Source: Streptomyces flavidovirens DSM 40150 (GTDB taxonomy: Bacteria > Actinomycetota > Actinomycetes > Streptomycetales > Streptomycetaceae). From it: a DNA stretch of 64,000 nucleotides. Within the stretch, counting starts at the first letter, position 1, and the number at the start of each line of letters is the position of its first letter. The translations under genes were made by a program, and so were the position numbers. The notes beneath the pieces were generated by a model. It was not told where the DNA came from, did no database searches, and worked only from the letters and a program-made list of their open reading frames with translations. Of the stretch, positions 8,928 to 17,739 are shown piece by piece. The DNA lies in the NCBI RefSeq assembly GCF_000429085.1, contig NZ_AUBE01000026.1:16729-80728 (forward strand), given 5' to 3'.

Positions 8928-9794
8928 TTACAGGGCGGCCAGGATCCGTTCGATGACCACCGCGACGCCGTCGTCGTTGTTCGCGACCGTACGGCCGGAC
9001 GCCGCTGCCACCACGTCCGGGTGCGCGTTGCCCATGGCGTACGACGTGCCCGCCCAGGCCAGCATCTCCACGTCGTTCGGCATGTCCCCGAAGGCCACGA
9101 CCTCGGCGGGCGAGATGCCGCGCTCCGCACAGCACTGCGCCAGGGTGCTGGCCTTGGAGACGCCGTAGCCGCTGATCTCCAGCAGGGCGGTCGGGCTGGA
9201 CCGGGTAACGGACGCACGCTTGTCCGTGGTCGCGCGGGCGAGGGTGAGGAAGTCGTCGGGGGACAGCTCGGCGTGGTGGGCGAGCAGCTTGACGACCGGG
9301 GCCCCGGAGCCGGGGGTGCCCTCCGCGAGGAGCTTTTCGGCGGTGGCCACGGTCGCGCCCGGGTCGAGGTGGAAGGGCGGGTATCCGGGTTCGTAGTGGA
9401 TGCCTGTGGCGAGCTCGACCGCGAAGGAGGTGCCGGGAGCGGCGGCGCGCAGCGCGAGCACGACGGCGAGGGCGTCCTCGCGGGCCAGCGGGCGGACCTG
9501 GATCAGCTTCCCGCCCGCGTGCAGGTCGACGACGGCGGCGCCGTTGGCGCAGATCGCCAGGCCATGGCCGTGGACGTGGTCGCTGACGACGTCCATCCAG
9601 CGGGCCGGGCGGCCGGTGACGAAGAAGACCTCGATGCCGGCCCGTTCTGCGGCGGCGAGCGCGGCGATCGTACGGTCCGACACGGACTTGTCGTCACGCA
9701 ACAGCGTGCCGTCCAGGTCGGTCGCGATCAGCCGTGGGGTGGTGGTGCCGGCCGGGGCCGGCCGGGCCTGCTGAGGGTCGGTAGCTGAGGTCAC
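8928..9794 (-). CDS. HAD-superfamily phosphatase (Cof/YbiV type)
   Basis: A 288-residue cytoplasmic phosphatase of the haloacid dehalogenase superfamily, Cof-like subclass with a C2 cap. Motif I is ATDLDGTLL near residue 22; motif II is FVTGRPARW; the C-terminal motif is AFGDMPNDVEML with the Mg-binding aspartates. The open frame extends upstream to 9920, but the first good start is the GTG at 9794; the residues before it are Arg/Pro-rich and unlike the family. A paralogue sits at 22993-23823. The substrate cannot be told from sequence; family members dephosphorylate sugar phosphates or flavin and pyridoxal phosphates. Confidence 0.88.
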   Translation of the reverse strand: MTSATDPQQARPAPAGTTTPRLIATDLDGTLLRDDKSVSDRTIAALAAAERAGIEVFFVTGRPARWMDVVSDHVHGHGLAICANGAAVVDLHAGGKLIQVRPLAREDALAVVLALRAAAPGTSFAVELATGIHYEPGYPPFHLDPGATVATAEKLLAEGTPGSGAPVVKLLAHHAELSPDDFLTLARATTDKRASVTRSSPTALLEISGYGVSKASTLAQCCAERGISPAEVVAFGDMPNDVEMLAWAGTSYAMGNAHPDVVAAASGRTVANNDDGVAVVIERILAAL

Positions 9795-10128
9795 AGATCC
9801 ATCTTCCCGTACGGGATGCACGGGCGTGCGACGGGGCGCACATCTGAGATCCACCGGGAAGCGGCCCGCCGGGCCCATCCGGGAGGGCCTCCCCGCGATC
9901 GGCGAGGGCCGGGCATCCATCGCGATTGGTGAGGGGGACCCCGCGATTGCCCGACCCCGCGCCTGCGCGGACCGAGAGCTTCCCGGTCCGCAAGGAGAAC
10001 GCGATCGCCGGTCTGCGCGAGGATCGCCGGTCTGCGCGAGCCGGCGGCCGGGCTGAGCGAGGAGCTGATCGAGGAGGGACCCTCAGGACCCGCCCCAGCA
10101 CGGACGGGGTTCCACGTAGGGTCGGGGG
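9795..10128. other. Intergenic region with a tandem 19-bp repeat
   Basis: This 334-base divergent gap lies between the HAD gene and the LLM oxidoreductase and so should hold both promoters. It contains two abutting identical 19-mers, GATCGCCGGTCTGCGCGAG, at 10003-10021 and 10022-10040, and looser repeats of GCGATYGGYGAG/CCGCGATT around 9893-9955. No coding-like frame and no clear -10/-35 pair was recognised. Confidence 0.6.
10003..10040. repeat. Perfect 19-bp tandem duplication
   Basis: Two identical adjacent copies of GATCGCCGGTCTGCGCGAG upstream of the LLM oxidoreductase start. The repeat could be a regulator-binding duplication or a replication slip. Confidence 0.85.
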
Positions 10129-11028
10129 ATGCGCTTGAGTACCGTCATACTTCCCATCCGCCGTTGGTCGCAGGGCGGCCGTGACGCCTGGCAGCGGGCC
10201 GAGCAGCTCGGCTTCCACACTGCGTACACGTACGACCACCTGTCCTGGCGGACCTTCCGCGACGGCCCGTGGTTCGGCGCCGTGCCGACCCTGACCGCCG
10301 CCGCCGGCGCGACCTCGCGCATGCGTCTTGGCACGCTCGTCACCTCGCCGAACTTCCGGCACCCCGTGACCCTCGCCAAGGACCTGATCACGCTGGACGA
10401 CGTGTCCGGCGGCCGCATGACCCTCGGCATAGGCGCAGGCGGCAACGGGTTCGACGCCACCGCACTCGGCCAGGAGCCCTGGACGCCGCGCGAGCGCGCC
10501 GACCGCTTCGGTGAGTTCCTGCCGCTCCTGGACCGGCTGCTCACCGAGCCCGCCGTCACCCACGCGGGCACGCACTACTCCGCCGTCGAGGCCCGCAACA
10601 TCCCCGGCTGCGTTCAGGGGCCGCGGCTGCCCTTCGCCGTCGCCGCGACCGGCCCGCGCGGGCTGAAGCTCGCCGCCCGGTACGGCCAGGCCTGGGTGAC
10701 CACGGGCGACCCGAAGGTCTCCGAGTCCGGTACGCCGGCCGAGTCGCTGGAGGCCATCCGCGGCCAGATCACCAAGCTGGGCGCCGCCTGCGCCGACATC
10801 GGCCGGGACGCCGGCGAGCTCGACAAGATCCTGCTCACCGGCTTCACCCCGGAGCGAAGCGGGCCGCTGGAGTCCCTCGACGCCTTCGTCGACTTCGCGG
10901 GCAGGCACTTCGCCCTCGGTTTCACCGAGATCGTTCTCCACGCCCCGATGCCCGACTCGGACTTCGCGGCCGACGAGAAGGTCTTCGAGCGGATCGCGAC
11001 AGAGGGGCTCGCTCAGCTCGGTGCCTGA
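10129..11028 (+). CDS. LLM-class (luciferase-like, F420-dependent) oxidoreductase
   Basis: A 299-residue single-domain TIM-barrel enzyme of the luciferase-like monooxygenase superfamily. The N-terminal RLSTVILP strand, the TAYTYDHLSW segment, RLGTLVTSPNFRHPVTLAKD and the GRMTLGIGAGGNGFDA motif are typical of F420- or FMN-dependent LLM proteins in actinobacteria. Length matches the family (about 280-340). The protein lacks a signal peptide and should be cytoplasmic. The substrate is not predictable from sequence. It is followed 68 bases later by a DinB-like gene on the same strand, possibly co-transcribed. Confidence 0.87.
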   Translation: MRLSTVILPIRRWSQGGRDAWQRAEQLGFHTAYTYDHLSWRTFRDGPWFGAVPTLTAAAGATSRMRLGTLVTSPNFRHPVTLAKDLITLDDVSGGRMTLGIGAGGNGFDATALGQEPWTPRERADRFGEFLPLLDRLLTEPAVTHAGTHYSAVEARNIPGCVQGPRLPFAVAATGPRGLKLAARYGQAWVTTGDPKVSESGTPAESLEAIRGQITKLGAACADIGRDAGELDKILLTGFTPERSGPLESLDAFVDFAGRHFALGFTEIVLHAPMPDSDFAADEKVFERIATEGLAQLGA

Positions 11029-11096
11029 GGTTCCGGGCCTGGGAGGGCGTGCGTTTTCGCGCCGGAGGTCGTTCCGGGATGCCTAGGCTGGTTCGT

Positions 11097-11795
11097 ATGG
11101 ACGGGGAAACGGTTTTGGCGGCCTTCAGGGCCGAGTCGCAGCGCTTGTACGAGAAGGTCTGCGGAATCCCGGAACGGGAGTGGGAGCGGCCGAGCCCGTG
11201 CGACCCCTGGACCGTGCGCGAGGTGTTCGCCCACCTGACGACCGCCGTCGGCCGGGTCGGCGACATGCTGGCGGAGCCCGAGCCCGAGCCGTCGGAGGTG
11301 CTGGTGACGGCCGCCGGTTACTACGCGCCGGACGAGCGCTTTTCGCCGCGCGTCAACGGCGTACGGGTCGGCGCGGCCCAGGAGTCCGCCGCCGTGTACG
11401 ACGACGGCCGGGCTCTTGCCGAGCACTTCGACGCCGTCTGGCGGGCTGTCGCCGCCGCCTGCGCCAAGGAGCCGCCGGATCGCCAGGTCCGTACCCGGCA
11501 CGGTGACCCGATGCTGCTGTCCGACTTCCTCGTCACCCGCGTCGTCGAGGTGTGCGTGCACGGCTTCGACGTGGCCGCGGGGCTCGGCCACCGGCCGTGG
11601 GCGACCGGCGAGGCGGCGGACGTGGTGGCGCGACTGCTGCTGGACGGGCGACCGTACGACAAGCCGGTGGTGGTGGCGGGGGCCGGCTGGGACCGTACGA
11701 CGTTTCTGCGCAAGGCGACCGGGCGGCTGCCGATGTCCGCCACCGAACGCACGGCGGCCGAGCGGCACGGGCTGCGCCCGCTGACGTTGGGCTGA
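11097..11795 (+). CDS. Maleylpyruvate isomerase / mycothiol-dependent DinB-like family protein
   Basis: A 232-residue protein of the mycothiol-dependent maleylpyruvate isomerase N-terminal (DinB-like four-helix) family. Typical elements are the WERPSPCDPWTVREVFAHL segment and the later VVEVCVHGFDVAAGLG, which supply the metal-binding histidines. The ATG at 11097 (MDGETVLAAF) matches the usual family N-terminus; in-frame GTG 11049 and ATG 11079 would add residues not expected in the family. Members use mycothiol for isomerisation, conjugation or other thiol chemistry; the particular reaction is unknown. Confidence 0.8.
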   Translation: MDGETVLAAFRAESQRLYEKVCGIPEREWERPSPCDPWTVREVFAHLTTAVGRVGDMLAEPEPEPSEVLVTAAGYYAPDERFSPRVNGVRVGAAQESAAVYDDGRALAEHFDAVWRAVAAACAKEPPDRQVRTRHGDPMLLSDFLVTRVVEVCVHGFDVAAGLGHRPWATGEAADVVARLLLDGRPYDKPVVVAGAGWDRTTFLRKATGRLPMSATERTAAERHGLRPLTLG

Positions 11796-11847
11796 GGCTC
11801 CGGTCGCAGAGACGAGCGTCACGCCAATCGTGTGGGCGGCCCAGGTT

Positions 11848-11901
11848 TGATCCACAGGTAAGTAGCGTTCTCCACAAGGGAATTGAGCTGCCTGTGGATA
11901 A
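11848..11901. other. Small group of DnaA boxes
   Basis: The 119-base gap between the convergent DinB-like and MerR genes holds three DnaA-box-like nonamers. TTATCCACA is perfect on the minus strand (TGTGGATAA at 11893-11901). TTCTCCACA at 11868-11876 fits the degenerate Streptomyces consensus. TGATCCACA at 11848-11856 has one mismatch. The gap separates two gene ends, so a promoter role is unlikely. Confidence 0.6.
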
Positions 11902-11914
11902 CTTCCCAGTGATA

Positions 11915-12856
11915 TCAAGGCGTTTGGTCAACTGCGCCTGCTTTAAGGTGATGTGAGGCAAGTGCGTCCAATGTTCTTGCCTGTACCTCTCGTTCGGTGG
12001 CCGCGGCGACGAAGGCCGCAGCGTTGCCCGGTCCAACCAGACTCCGTACGGCCCGCATTGTCTCCTCGGGGAGTGCCACCGTGGTGGGCTCGGAGTCCGT
12101 CACGGGCGGAGCACCTGCACCGAGGTGCTGCTGGAGATGGCGGGTGGCGAACAGCCGCATGGCGCGGGCCAGTTCCGCGTCGACCGTCTGCTGGGCGAGC
12201 GGCCGCAGCCGCCGTACCAGCGTCGCCGCCTCCGCAGCGTCGGCGTCCGTCGGCGGGCGGTGGCCGAGGTAGCGGGCGAAGACGTGCTCGGTCGTGAACT
12301 CCAGGAACCGGGCGGCGATGTGCTCCACCTGGCCGCGAAGTTCCCGCAGGTGACCGGAGATCGCGGGCAGCGGAACACCCGCCGCGTGCAACTCGACCGC
12401 CACCGCCAGCTCTTGTGGCGACGGTACGAGGAACTCGTCGTCCCGTCCCGGAATGCGCTCCAGCACCCCGAGCTCCACCGCCTCCTCCACCGCGTCGTCG
12501 TCGGGCTTCCCGCCGAACCGCTCGTCCAGCTCGGCCCGCGAGATCCGGTCGGCTTCCTCGTCCGTCCACGGACCGCTGACCTCGGTGACAAGCCCGAGCA
12601 CCCCGCCGAGGCCCTTCCCCGCGTCCCACGCCTCCAGCAGCTCCTTGATGCTGGCCAGGGTGTAGCCGCGTTCGAGGAGGCCGGCGATCTGGTGGAGCCG
12701 GGCCAGATGCGTGTCCCCGTACACATTGGACCTGCCGCGCCGCTGGGGCCTGGGCAGCAGCCCGCGGTCCTGGTAGGCGCGGATCGTACGGACCGTCGCG
12801 CCGCTCAGGTGCGCGAGGTCCTCGATCCGGTACTCGGCCGCCGGCTGCCCGGACAT
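11915..12856 (-). CDS. MerR-family transcriptional regulator
   Basis: A 313-residue regulator. The N-terminal winged helix-turn-helix (about residues 8-78) has YRIEDLAHLSGATVRTIRAY and the RGLLPRPQRRGRSNVYGD wing, followed by a helix typical of MerR proteins. The C-terminal part is long and alpha-helical without cysteine clusters, so it is unlikely to sense metal; it probably binds a small molecule or another protein. The ATG at 12856 (MSGQPAAEYR) is preferred to the ORF start at 12877. It is followed upstream on the same strand by the hydrolase operon, whose last gene ends 36 bases before this gene starts, so it may be the fourth gene of that operon. Confidence 0.87.
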   Translation of the reverse strand: MSGQPAAEYRIEDLAHLSGATVRTIRAYQDRGLLPRPQRRGRSNVYGDTHLARLHQIAGLLERGYTLASIKELLEAWDAGKGLGGVLGLVTEVSGPWTDEEADRISRAELDERFGGKPDDDAVEEAVELGVLERIPGRDDEFLVPSPQELAVAVELHAAGVPLPAISGHLRELRGQVEHIAARFLEFTTEHVFARYLGHRPPTDADAAEAATLVRRLRPLAQQTVDAELARAMRLFATRHLQQHLGAGAPPVTDSEPTTVALPEETMRAVRSLVGPGNAAAFVAAATEREVQARTLDALASHHLKAGAVDQTP

Positions 12857-12892
12857 GCTCACGCCTTCGCTCCCCACAGCCCGTCCCCTCGC

Positions 12893-13819
12893 CTATGACA
12901 GGGCCGCCCGCCCCACCGCGCCCGCCGCCGCCCGGGCCGCGGGCGAGGTCGCGAGGTACTCGACGGCCTTGCGCAGCGAGCCTTCCTGCGAGGGATGGTA
13001 CGACCGCCGGAAGTAGCGCGGTATCGCGGATCCCAGTTCACGCCAGGTCGGCAGCAGGCCCTTGGCGACCGCCCTGTTGTGCTCGCGCAGCGAGTACCGC
13101 AGCCGGCCCGCGAGCTGCGGGTCGTGGCGTATCAGATACGCCGCGCCCCACACCCACAACCACAGCAGCACGGGGGCGACCACCACCATGCCCTCGACGC
13201 GGCGGGCGTACCGGGGCAGCCCCGCGCCGCCGCAGTGCTGGTACATGTCGAAGGCCACCGCCCGGTGCTCGACCTCCTCGGCGCCGTGCCAGCGCAGCAG
13301 GTCGAGCATCACGGCGTCCGGGTCGGCGTGGTCGAGGCCCTCGGCGTGCAGCACCCAGTTCCCCAGGACCGCGGTGAACTGTTCGATCGCGGCGACCAGC
13401 GACAGCCGGAAGCGCAGCCATTCCCGCGCCGGCACCGGCACGCCGAAGGGAGGGGCCTCACCGAGGAGCTTCTCGAAGAGGAAGTCCACGTGCTTCGTGT
13501 ACGCGCCGGTGTCCAGGTTCTGCCCGGCCAGGTGGTTCAGCACGTACGCGTGCTGCACGCTGTGGGTCGCTTCCTGACCCATGAACCCCTTGACGTCCTT
13601 GAGCAGTTCCGGATCACGGACCAGGGGCAGTGCCTCCTTGAAGACCCTGACGAACCACCGCTCCCCCGCCGGCAGCAGCAGGTGCAGGACGTTGATCACA
13701 TGCGTGGCGGTGGGCTCGTCCGGTATCCAGTGCAGCGGCGTATCGCGCCAGTCGAAGGAGACCCGGCGTGGTGCGATGACCTGCTTCTGATCGAACTCTG
13801 CGCTCTCCTCGGTGCTCAC
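12893..13819 (-). CDS. PF10118-type metal-dependent hydrolase (ferritin-like helical)
   Basis: A 308-residue protein of the predicted metal-dependent hydrolase family PF10118. Conserved features are IPDEPTATHVINVLHLLLPAGERWFVRVF, GQEATHSVQHAYVLN and WHGAEEVEHRAVAFDMY; the ExxH/EExxH patterns suggest a ferritin-like di-metal centre. One central hydrophobic segment (VVVAPVLLWLWVWGAAYLI) could be a membrane anchor. The GTG at 13819 overlaps the stop of the alpha/beta-SDR gene (GTGA), so the start is well supported and translation is coupled. An open frame extends upstream through the neighbour, but that part is a shadow. Confidence 0.85.
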   Translation of the reverse strand: MSTEESAEFDQKQVIAPRRVSFDWRDTPLHWIPDEPTATHVINVLHLLLPAGERWFVRVFKEALPLVRDPELLKDVKGFMGQEATHSVQHAYVLNHLAGQNLDTGAYTKHVDFLFEKLLGEAPPFGVPVPAREWLRFRLSLVAAIEQFTAVLGNWVLHAEGLDHADPDAVMLDLLRWHGAEEVEHRAVAFDMYQHCGGAGLPRYARRVEGMVVVAPVLLWLWVWGAAYLIRHDPQLAGRLRYSLREHNRAVAKGLLPTWRELGSAIPRYFRRSYHPSQEGSLRKAVEYLATSPAARAAAGAVGRAALS

Positions 13820-15585
13820 AGCGGCGGCTCCATCCGGGCGATCGCGCGCAGGGTCCTCGGTGCGAAGCGCGACAGGAAGTGGGCGCCGCGCGCCTCGGGG
13901 GTCACCGGCACGACCGCCTGGTTGCGTACGACGGCCTTCAGGACCGCGTCGGCCACCTTCTCCGGCGGGTAGTTGCGCAGTCCGTACAGGCGGGCGGTCT
14001 TCTGCTGCCTGCGCTTCTCCTCGTCCGCCGAGACCCCGGCGAACCGTGCGGTCGAGGTGATGTTGGTGTTCACGAAGCCGGGGCAGATCGCGCTGACCCC
14101 GATGCCCTGCCCGGCGAACTCCGCCCGCAGGCATTCGCTCAGCATCAGCACCGCCGCTTTCGACGTGCTGTACGCGGGCAGTGCCTTCGACGGCTGGTAC
14201 GCCGCCGCGGAGGCGGTGTTGACGATGTGGCCGCCCTGGCCGCGGTCGGCCATCTGCCGGCCGAAGAGGCGGCAGCCGTGGATGACGCCCCACAGGTTCA
14301 CATCGAGGACCTTCTTCCAGTCCTCGGGCGTCGTGTCGAGGAAGGAGCCGGACATGCCGATCCCGGCGTTGTTGACCAGGACGTCGACGATTCCGTACTC
14401 GGTGGCGACCTTCTCGGCGAGCTTCTCCATGGCCTGCTCGTCGCTGACGTCGACCGTCTCCGCCCACGCCTTCGGGGCTCCGATCAGCCGTGCCATCTCC
14501 GCCGTACGGGCCGCGCCCTCGGCGTCCCGGTCGACGGCCACGATCCGCGCGCCCGCCTCGGCGAACGCGTAGGCGGTGGCCCGCCCGATGCCGCCGGCCG
14601 CGCCCGTCACCAGGACGAGCTGCCCGCCGAACCGGTCGGCGTACGGTCCGCCCGCCGCGGTGCTCCGGGGTGCCACTCCGGCCGCGGTGTCCTCGTTCGC
14701 CGTGACGAACTCGGTGATCCACGCCGCAAGCTGGTCGGGCCTGGTGCGCGGAATCCAGTGCTTGGCGGGCAGCGAGCGCCGCACCAACTGCGGGGCCCAC
14801 TGCTCCAGTTCGTCGTACAGCCGCGGTGAGAGGAAGATGTCGCCGGTCGGCGTGATGAGCTGGACCGGTGCGTGGGCGTACGCGTCGGCGCGCGGCCTGC
14901 GCAGCCGGGCGCGGACGTTGTCCCGGTAGAGCCAGGCGCCGTGCGCCGCGTCCTGCGGCAGCGAGGCCGTCGGGTAGTCACCGGCCGGCACCTTCTCCAC
15001 CCGCTGGAGAATCTTGGGCCACTGCTTGCCGAGCGGCCCGCGCCAGGCCAGCTCCGGCAGCACGGGCGTGTGCAGCATGTACACGTACCAGGACTTGGCG
15101 CCCTGCCCGAGCAACTGGGCGGCCCTGCGCGGGGTCGGCCGGGCCATCCGCTTCTTGATCCAGTGCCCGAAGTGGTCCAGGGACGGGCCGGACATCGACG
15201 TGAAGGAGGCGATCCTGCCCTCGGTGCGCTTGACCGTCACGAACTCCCAGGCCTGCACGGACCCCCAGTCGTGCCCGACCAGGTGCACCGGCTTGCCGGG
15301 GCTCACCGCGTCCGCGACCGCCAGGAAGTCGTCCGTCAGCTTCTCCAGCGTGAAGCCGCCGCGCAGCGGCTTGGGCGCGCTCGACCTGCCGTGTCCGCGT
15401 ACGTCGTAGAGCACCACATGGAAGTGCTCGGCGAGCCGCGCGGCGACCTGGGCCCACACCTCCTTGCTGTCCGGATAGCCGTGCACCAGCAGTACGGTCG
15501 GCCGCGCCGTGTCGCCCAGCTCGGCGACGCACAGCTCGACTCCGCCCGTACGCACCCACCGCTCGGTGGCTCCCTCGATACTCAC
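13816..15585 (-). CDS. Bifunctional alpha/beta hydrolase - short-chain dehydrogenase fusion
   Basis: A 589-residue two-domain enzyme. Residues about 1-295 form an alpha/beta hydrolase with the oxyanion motif LLVHGYPDS and the nucleophile elbow VGHDWGS, where Asp replaces Ser, as in epoxide hydrolases and haloalkane dehalogenases. Residues about 320-589 are a classical SDR with the cofactor loop TGAAGGIGRA, NNAG at the expected spot, the catalytic Ser in NTASAAAY and YSTSK (YxxxK). Both active sites look intact. The GTG start at 15585 overlaps the stop of the M24 gene. The fusion is shared by some actinobacteria and mycobacteria; a linked epoxide/ester hydrolysis then alcohol oxidation on a lipid-like substrate is plausible (inference). 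Confidence 0.88.
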   Translation of the reverse strand: MSIEGATERWVRTGGVELCVAELGDTARPTVLLVHGYPDSKEVWAQVAARLAEHFHVVLYDVRGHGRSSAPKPLRGGFTLEKLTDDFLAVADAVSPGKPVHLVGHDWGSVQAWEFVTVKRTEGRIASFTSMSGPSLDHFGHWIKKRMARPTPRRAAQLLGQGAKSWYVYMLHTPVLPELAWRGPLGKQWPKILQRVEKVPAGDYPTASLPQDAAHGAWLYRDNVRARLRRPRADAYAHAPVQLITPTGDIFLSPRLYDELEQWAPQLVRRSLPAKHWIPRTRPDQLAAWITEFVTANEDTAAGVAPRSTAAGGPYADRFGGQLVLVTGAAGGIGRATAYAFAEAGARIVAVDRDAEGAARTAEMARLIGAPKAWAETVDVSDEQAMEKLAEKVATEYGIVDVLVNNAGIGMSGSFLDTTPEDWKKVLDVNLWGVIHGCRLFGRQMADRGQGGHIVNTASAAAYQPSKALPAYSTSKAAVLMLSECLRAEFAGQGIGVSAICPGFVNTNITSTARFAGVSADEEKRRQQKTARLYGLRNYPPEKVADAVLKAVVRNQAVVPVTPEARGAHFLSRFAPRTLRAIARMEPPL

Positions 15586-16451
15586 GCCGACTTCTCCTCT
15601 GCCCAGCGCCGCACGTGCGGCAGATCGTCGTCGAGCCAGAACGCGCTCTGCTCGGGGTCCCTGGAGTCCGTCACCACCAGGATCTCTTCGAACTTGACGC
15701 CCGTACCCCGGAACCCGAGGTGCGGTTCGACCGCCCACAGGCCCGGCTGGGGCGGGTGGTCGGAGAAGGTGTACGGGCTCCACAGCGGCGACCAGCCGTC
15801 GCGGTGCCCGTGCAGCGCGTCGCTCGCCAGCCCTTTGAGCGACTGCGTGCCGAACCCGAAGAGATGCGGCGACCAGCGGCGCTCCTTCACCCGGTCGACC
15901 TTGTGGGCGATGACGCCGAAGGGGTACGCGCGATGCCGGTTGGCGTATCCCTGGCGGGTCATGAGCCGCTCGACGTCCTCGTAGATCTCCCGCAGCGGCC
16001 GGCGCTCGCGCACCTCGCGAAGGATCAGCTCACGGTGCGGTTCGAGATCGGCGAGGAGCTTGTCGTGCACCGGGTTGAGGCCGAGGCATCCGGAGTAGCC
16101 GATGTCGGCCGTGAAGCCCTTGTGGACCGGGGCCATGTCGAGGATGAACGGCATCCCCGCCTTCAGCCGCCGGTTCGTGGGGAAGAACTGCAGCGGCACC
16201 CGGAAGTTCACGAAGGCCGTACGGTCCCCGAACCAGGCGAAGGGCAGGTGGAACCAGTCCTTCACCCCTCGCTCCCGCAGCCAGTCGCGCTGCATCCGCG
16301 CCGCCTCGCGCTCCGTCACCCCCGGCTTGAGCTGGGCCGCGACGGCTTCCGCGCAGGCGTAGGCGAGGCGCTGCACCTCCCTGAACCCCCGCAACTGCGC
16401 GGTGAGTTCGCTCTGCGGCGCAGAGACTGCTGAGACTGCTGCTGAGGCCAT
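15582..16451 (-). CDS. M24-family metallopeptidase-like protein
   Basis: A 289-residue protein with the creatinase/aminopeptidase 'pita-bread' fold. Visible elements are LKPGVTEREAARMQRDWL at the start of the domain, MPFILDMAPVHKGFTADIGYSGCLG (two metal aspartates) and WAVEPHLGFRGTGVKFEEILVVT (glutamate ligands). It has only the catalytic domain. First gene of the three-gene overlapping operon with the hydrolase-SDR fusion and the PF10118 protein, which points to a metabolic role with them instead of general protein turnover. The ATG at 16451 has a GACAGGTGG-type ribosome site. Confidence 0.83.
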   Translation of the reverse strand: MASAAVSAVSAPQSELTAQLRGFREVQRLAYACAEAVAAQLKPGVTEREAARMQRDWLRERGVKDWFHLPFAWFGDRTAFVNFRVPLQFFPTNRRLKAGMPFILDMAPVHKGFTADIGYSGCLGLNPVHDKLLADLEPHRELILREVRERRPLREIYEDVERLMTRQGYANRHRAYPFGVIAHKVDRVKERRWSPHLFGFGTQSLKGLASDALHGHRDGWSPLWSPYTFSDHPPQPGLWAVEPHLGFRGTGVKFEEILVVTDSRDPEQSAFWLDDDLPHVRRWAEEKSA

Positions 16452-16662
16452 GCCACCTGTCCGTCCCGTGTCGCGGTACGCGCTCGTAACTTGACACTGA
16501 TGAATGTGACAATGCCCGGCGGCGACGTCAAGGGGTCTGCGTTACCTGTGGAAACTTGATGAGGCGGCCGGTGCCCCCTACGGGCCCGTACGCCTGGAGT
16601 CGGACACGGATCCAGCCGTCTGGTCTGACGCCCGGTGTGGTCCCCGCCACTACCTTCGAAAC

Positions 16663-17739
16663 GTGACTGTGATCGCGACCGAAAGCCTGAGCAAGCGGTT
16701 CCCGAGGGTGACCGCTCTTGACCGGCTCTCGTTGGACATCGGACCCGGTGTAACCGGCCTGGTGGGCGCCAACGGAGCCGGCAAGTCCACCTTGATCAAG
16801 ATCCTGCTGGGTCTGTCCCCCGCCACGGAGGGCACGGCCGCCGTGCTCGGCCTGGACGTCGCCACCCGTGGCGGCGCCATCCGCGAGCAGGTCGGCTACA
16901 TGCCCGAGCACGACGCGCTGCCACCCGACGTCTCGGCCACCGAGTTCGTCGTCCACATGGCGCGCATGTCGGGGCTCCCGCCGACCGCCGCGCGAGAGCG
17001 CACCGCCGACACCCTGCGCCACGTCGGCCTGTACGAGGAGCGCTACCGCCCCATCGGCGGTTACTCGACCGGCATGAAACAGCGCGTGAAGCTGGCCCAG
17101 GCCCTGGTCCACGACCCGAAACTGGTCCTCCTCGACGAGCCGACCAACGGCCTCGACCCGGCCGGCCGCGACGAGATGCTCGGCCTCATCCGCCGCGTCT
17201 ACACCGACTTCGGCATCTCGGTCCTGGTCACCTCGCACCTCCTCGGCGAGCTGGAGCGCACCTGCGACCACGTCGTCGTCATCGACGGCGGCACGCTGCT
17301 GCGCTCCAGCTCCACCAGCGACTTCACGCAGACCACCACCACCCTCGCCGTCGAAGTGACCGACAGCGACACCCACCCGGACGGCACGCGCGCCCTGCGC
17401 GAGGCACTGACCGCCGCCGGAGCGAAGCTCCACGCGCGCGTGGAGGACGGTCTGCCGGGCGCCGGTCACATCCTGCTCGTCGAAGCGACCGGCGAGCAGA
17501 CGTACGACCTCGTGCGGGACACCGTCGCCGACCTGGGAGTCGGGCTCGTACGGATGGAACAGCGCCGGCACCACATCGCGGAGGTCTTCCGCACCGACGA
17601 GCACGCGCAAGCAGGCACAGACGCAGCCGACGAGGCCCGTGAGCCCGTCGCCGCCGCACAGCACGCCGCACAGCACGCCGCGCAGCACCCCGTTCAGCAG
17701 GCCGCGCAGCAGAAGGGAGACGGCCGCGATGGCATCTGA
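16663..17739 (+). CDS. ABC-2 type exporter ATP-binding protein
   Basis: A 358-residue cytoplasmic ATPase. Walker A is GANGAGKST (about residue 39), the signature is YSTGMKQRVKLAQ, Walker B is LVLLDEP and the switch histidine lies in SHLLGELE. The C-terminal 50 residues are Ala/Gln/His-rich and carry a repeated HAAQ motif; they are not part of the domain. The GTG at 16663 follows 211 bases of non-coding DNA, so this is the first gene of the four-gene ABC operon 16663-20286. Exporters with this arrangement (two ATPases, two permeases) move drugs, lipids or peptides; the cargo is not evident. Confidence 0.9.
   Translation: MTVIATESLSKRFPRVTALDRLSLDIGPGVTGLVGANGAGKSTLIKILLGLSPATEGTAAVLGLDVATRGGAIREQVGYMPEHDALPPDVSATEFVVHMARMSGLPPTAARERTADTLRHVGLYEERYRPIGGYSTGMKQRVKLAQALVHDPKLVLLDEPTNGLDPAGRDEMLGLIRRVYTDFGISVLVTSHLLGELERTCDHVVVIDGGTLLRSSSTSDFTQTTTTLAVEVTDSDTHPDGTRALREALTAAGAKLHARVEDGLPGAGHILLVEATGEQTYDLVRDTVADLGVGLVRMEQRRHHIAEVFRTDEHAQAGTDAADEAREPVAAAQHAAQHAAQHPVQQAAQQKGDGRDGI

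Noticed and set aside
12893..14800. 635-residue frame as one protein
   Set aside because: Only the last 308 codons are a real gene; the first part is an out-of-frame shadow of the SDR domain, and the GTG at 13819 in a GTGA overlap marks the true start.
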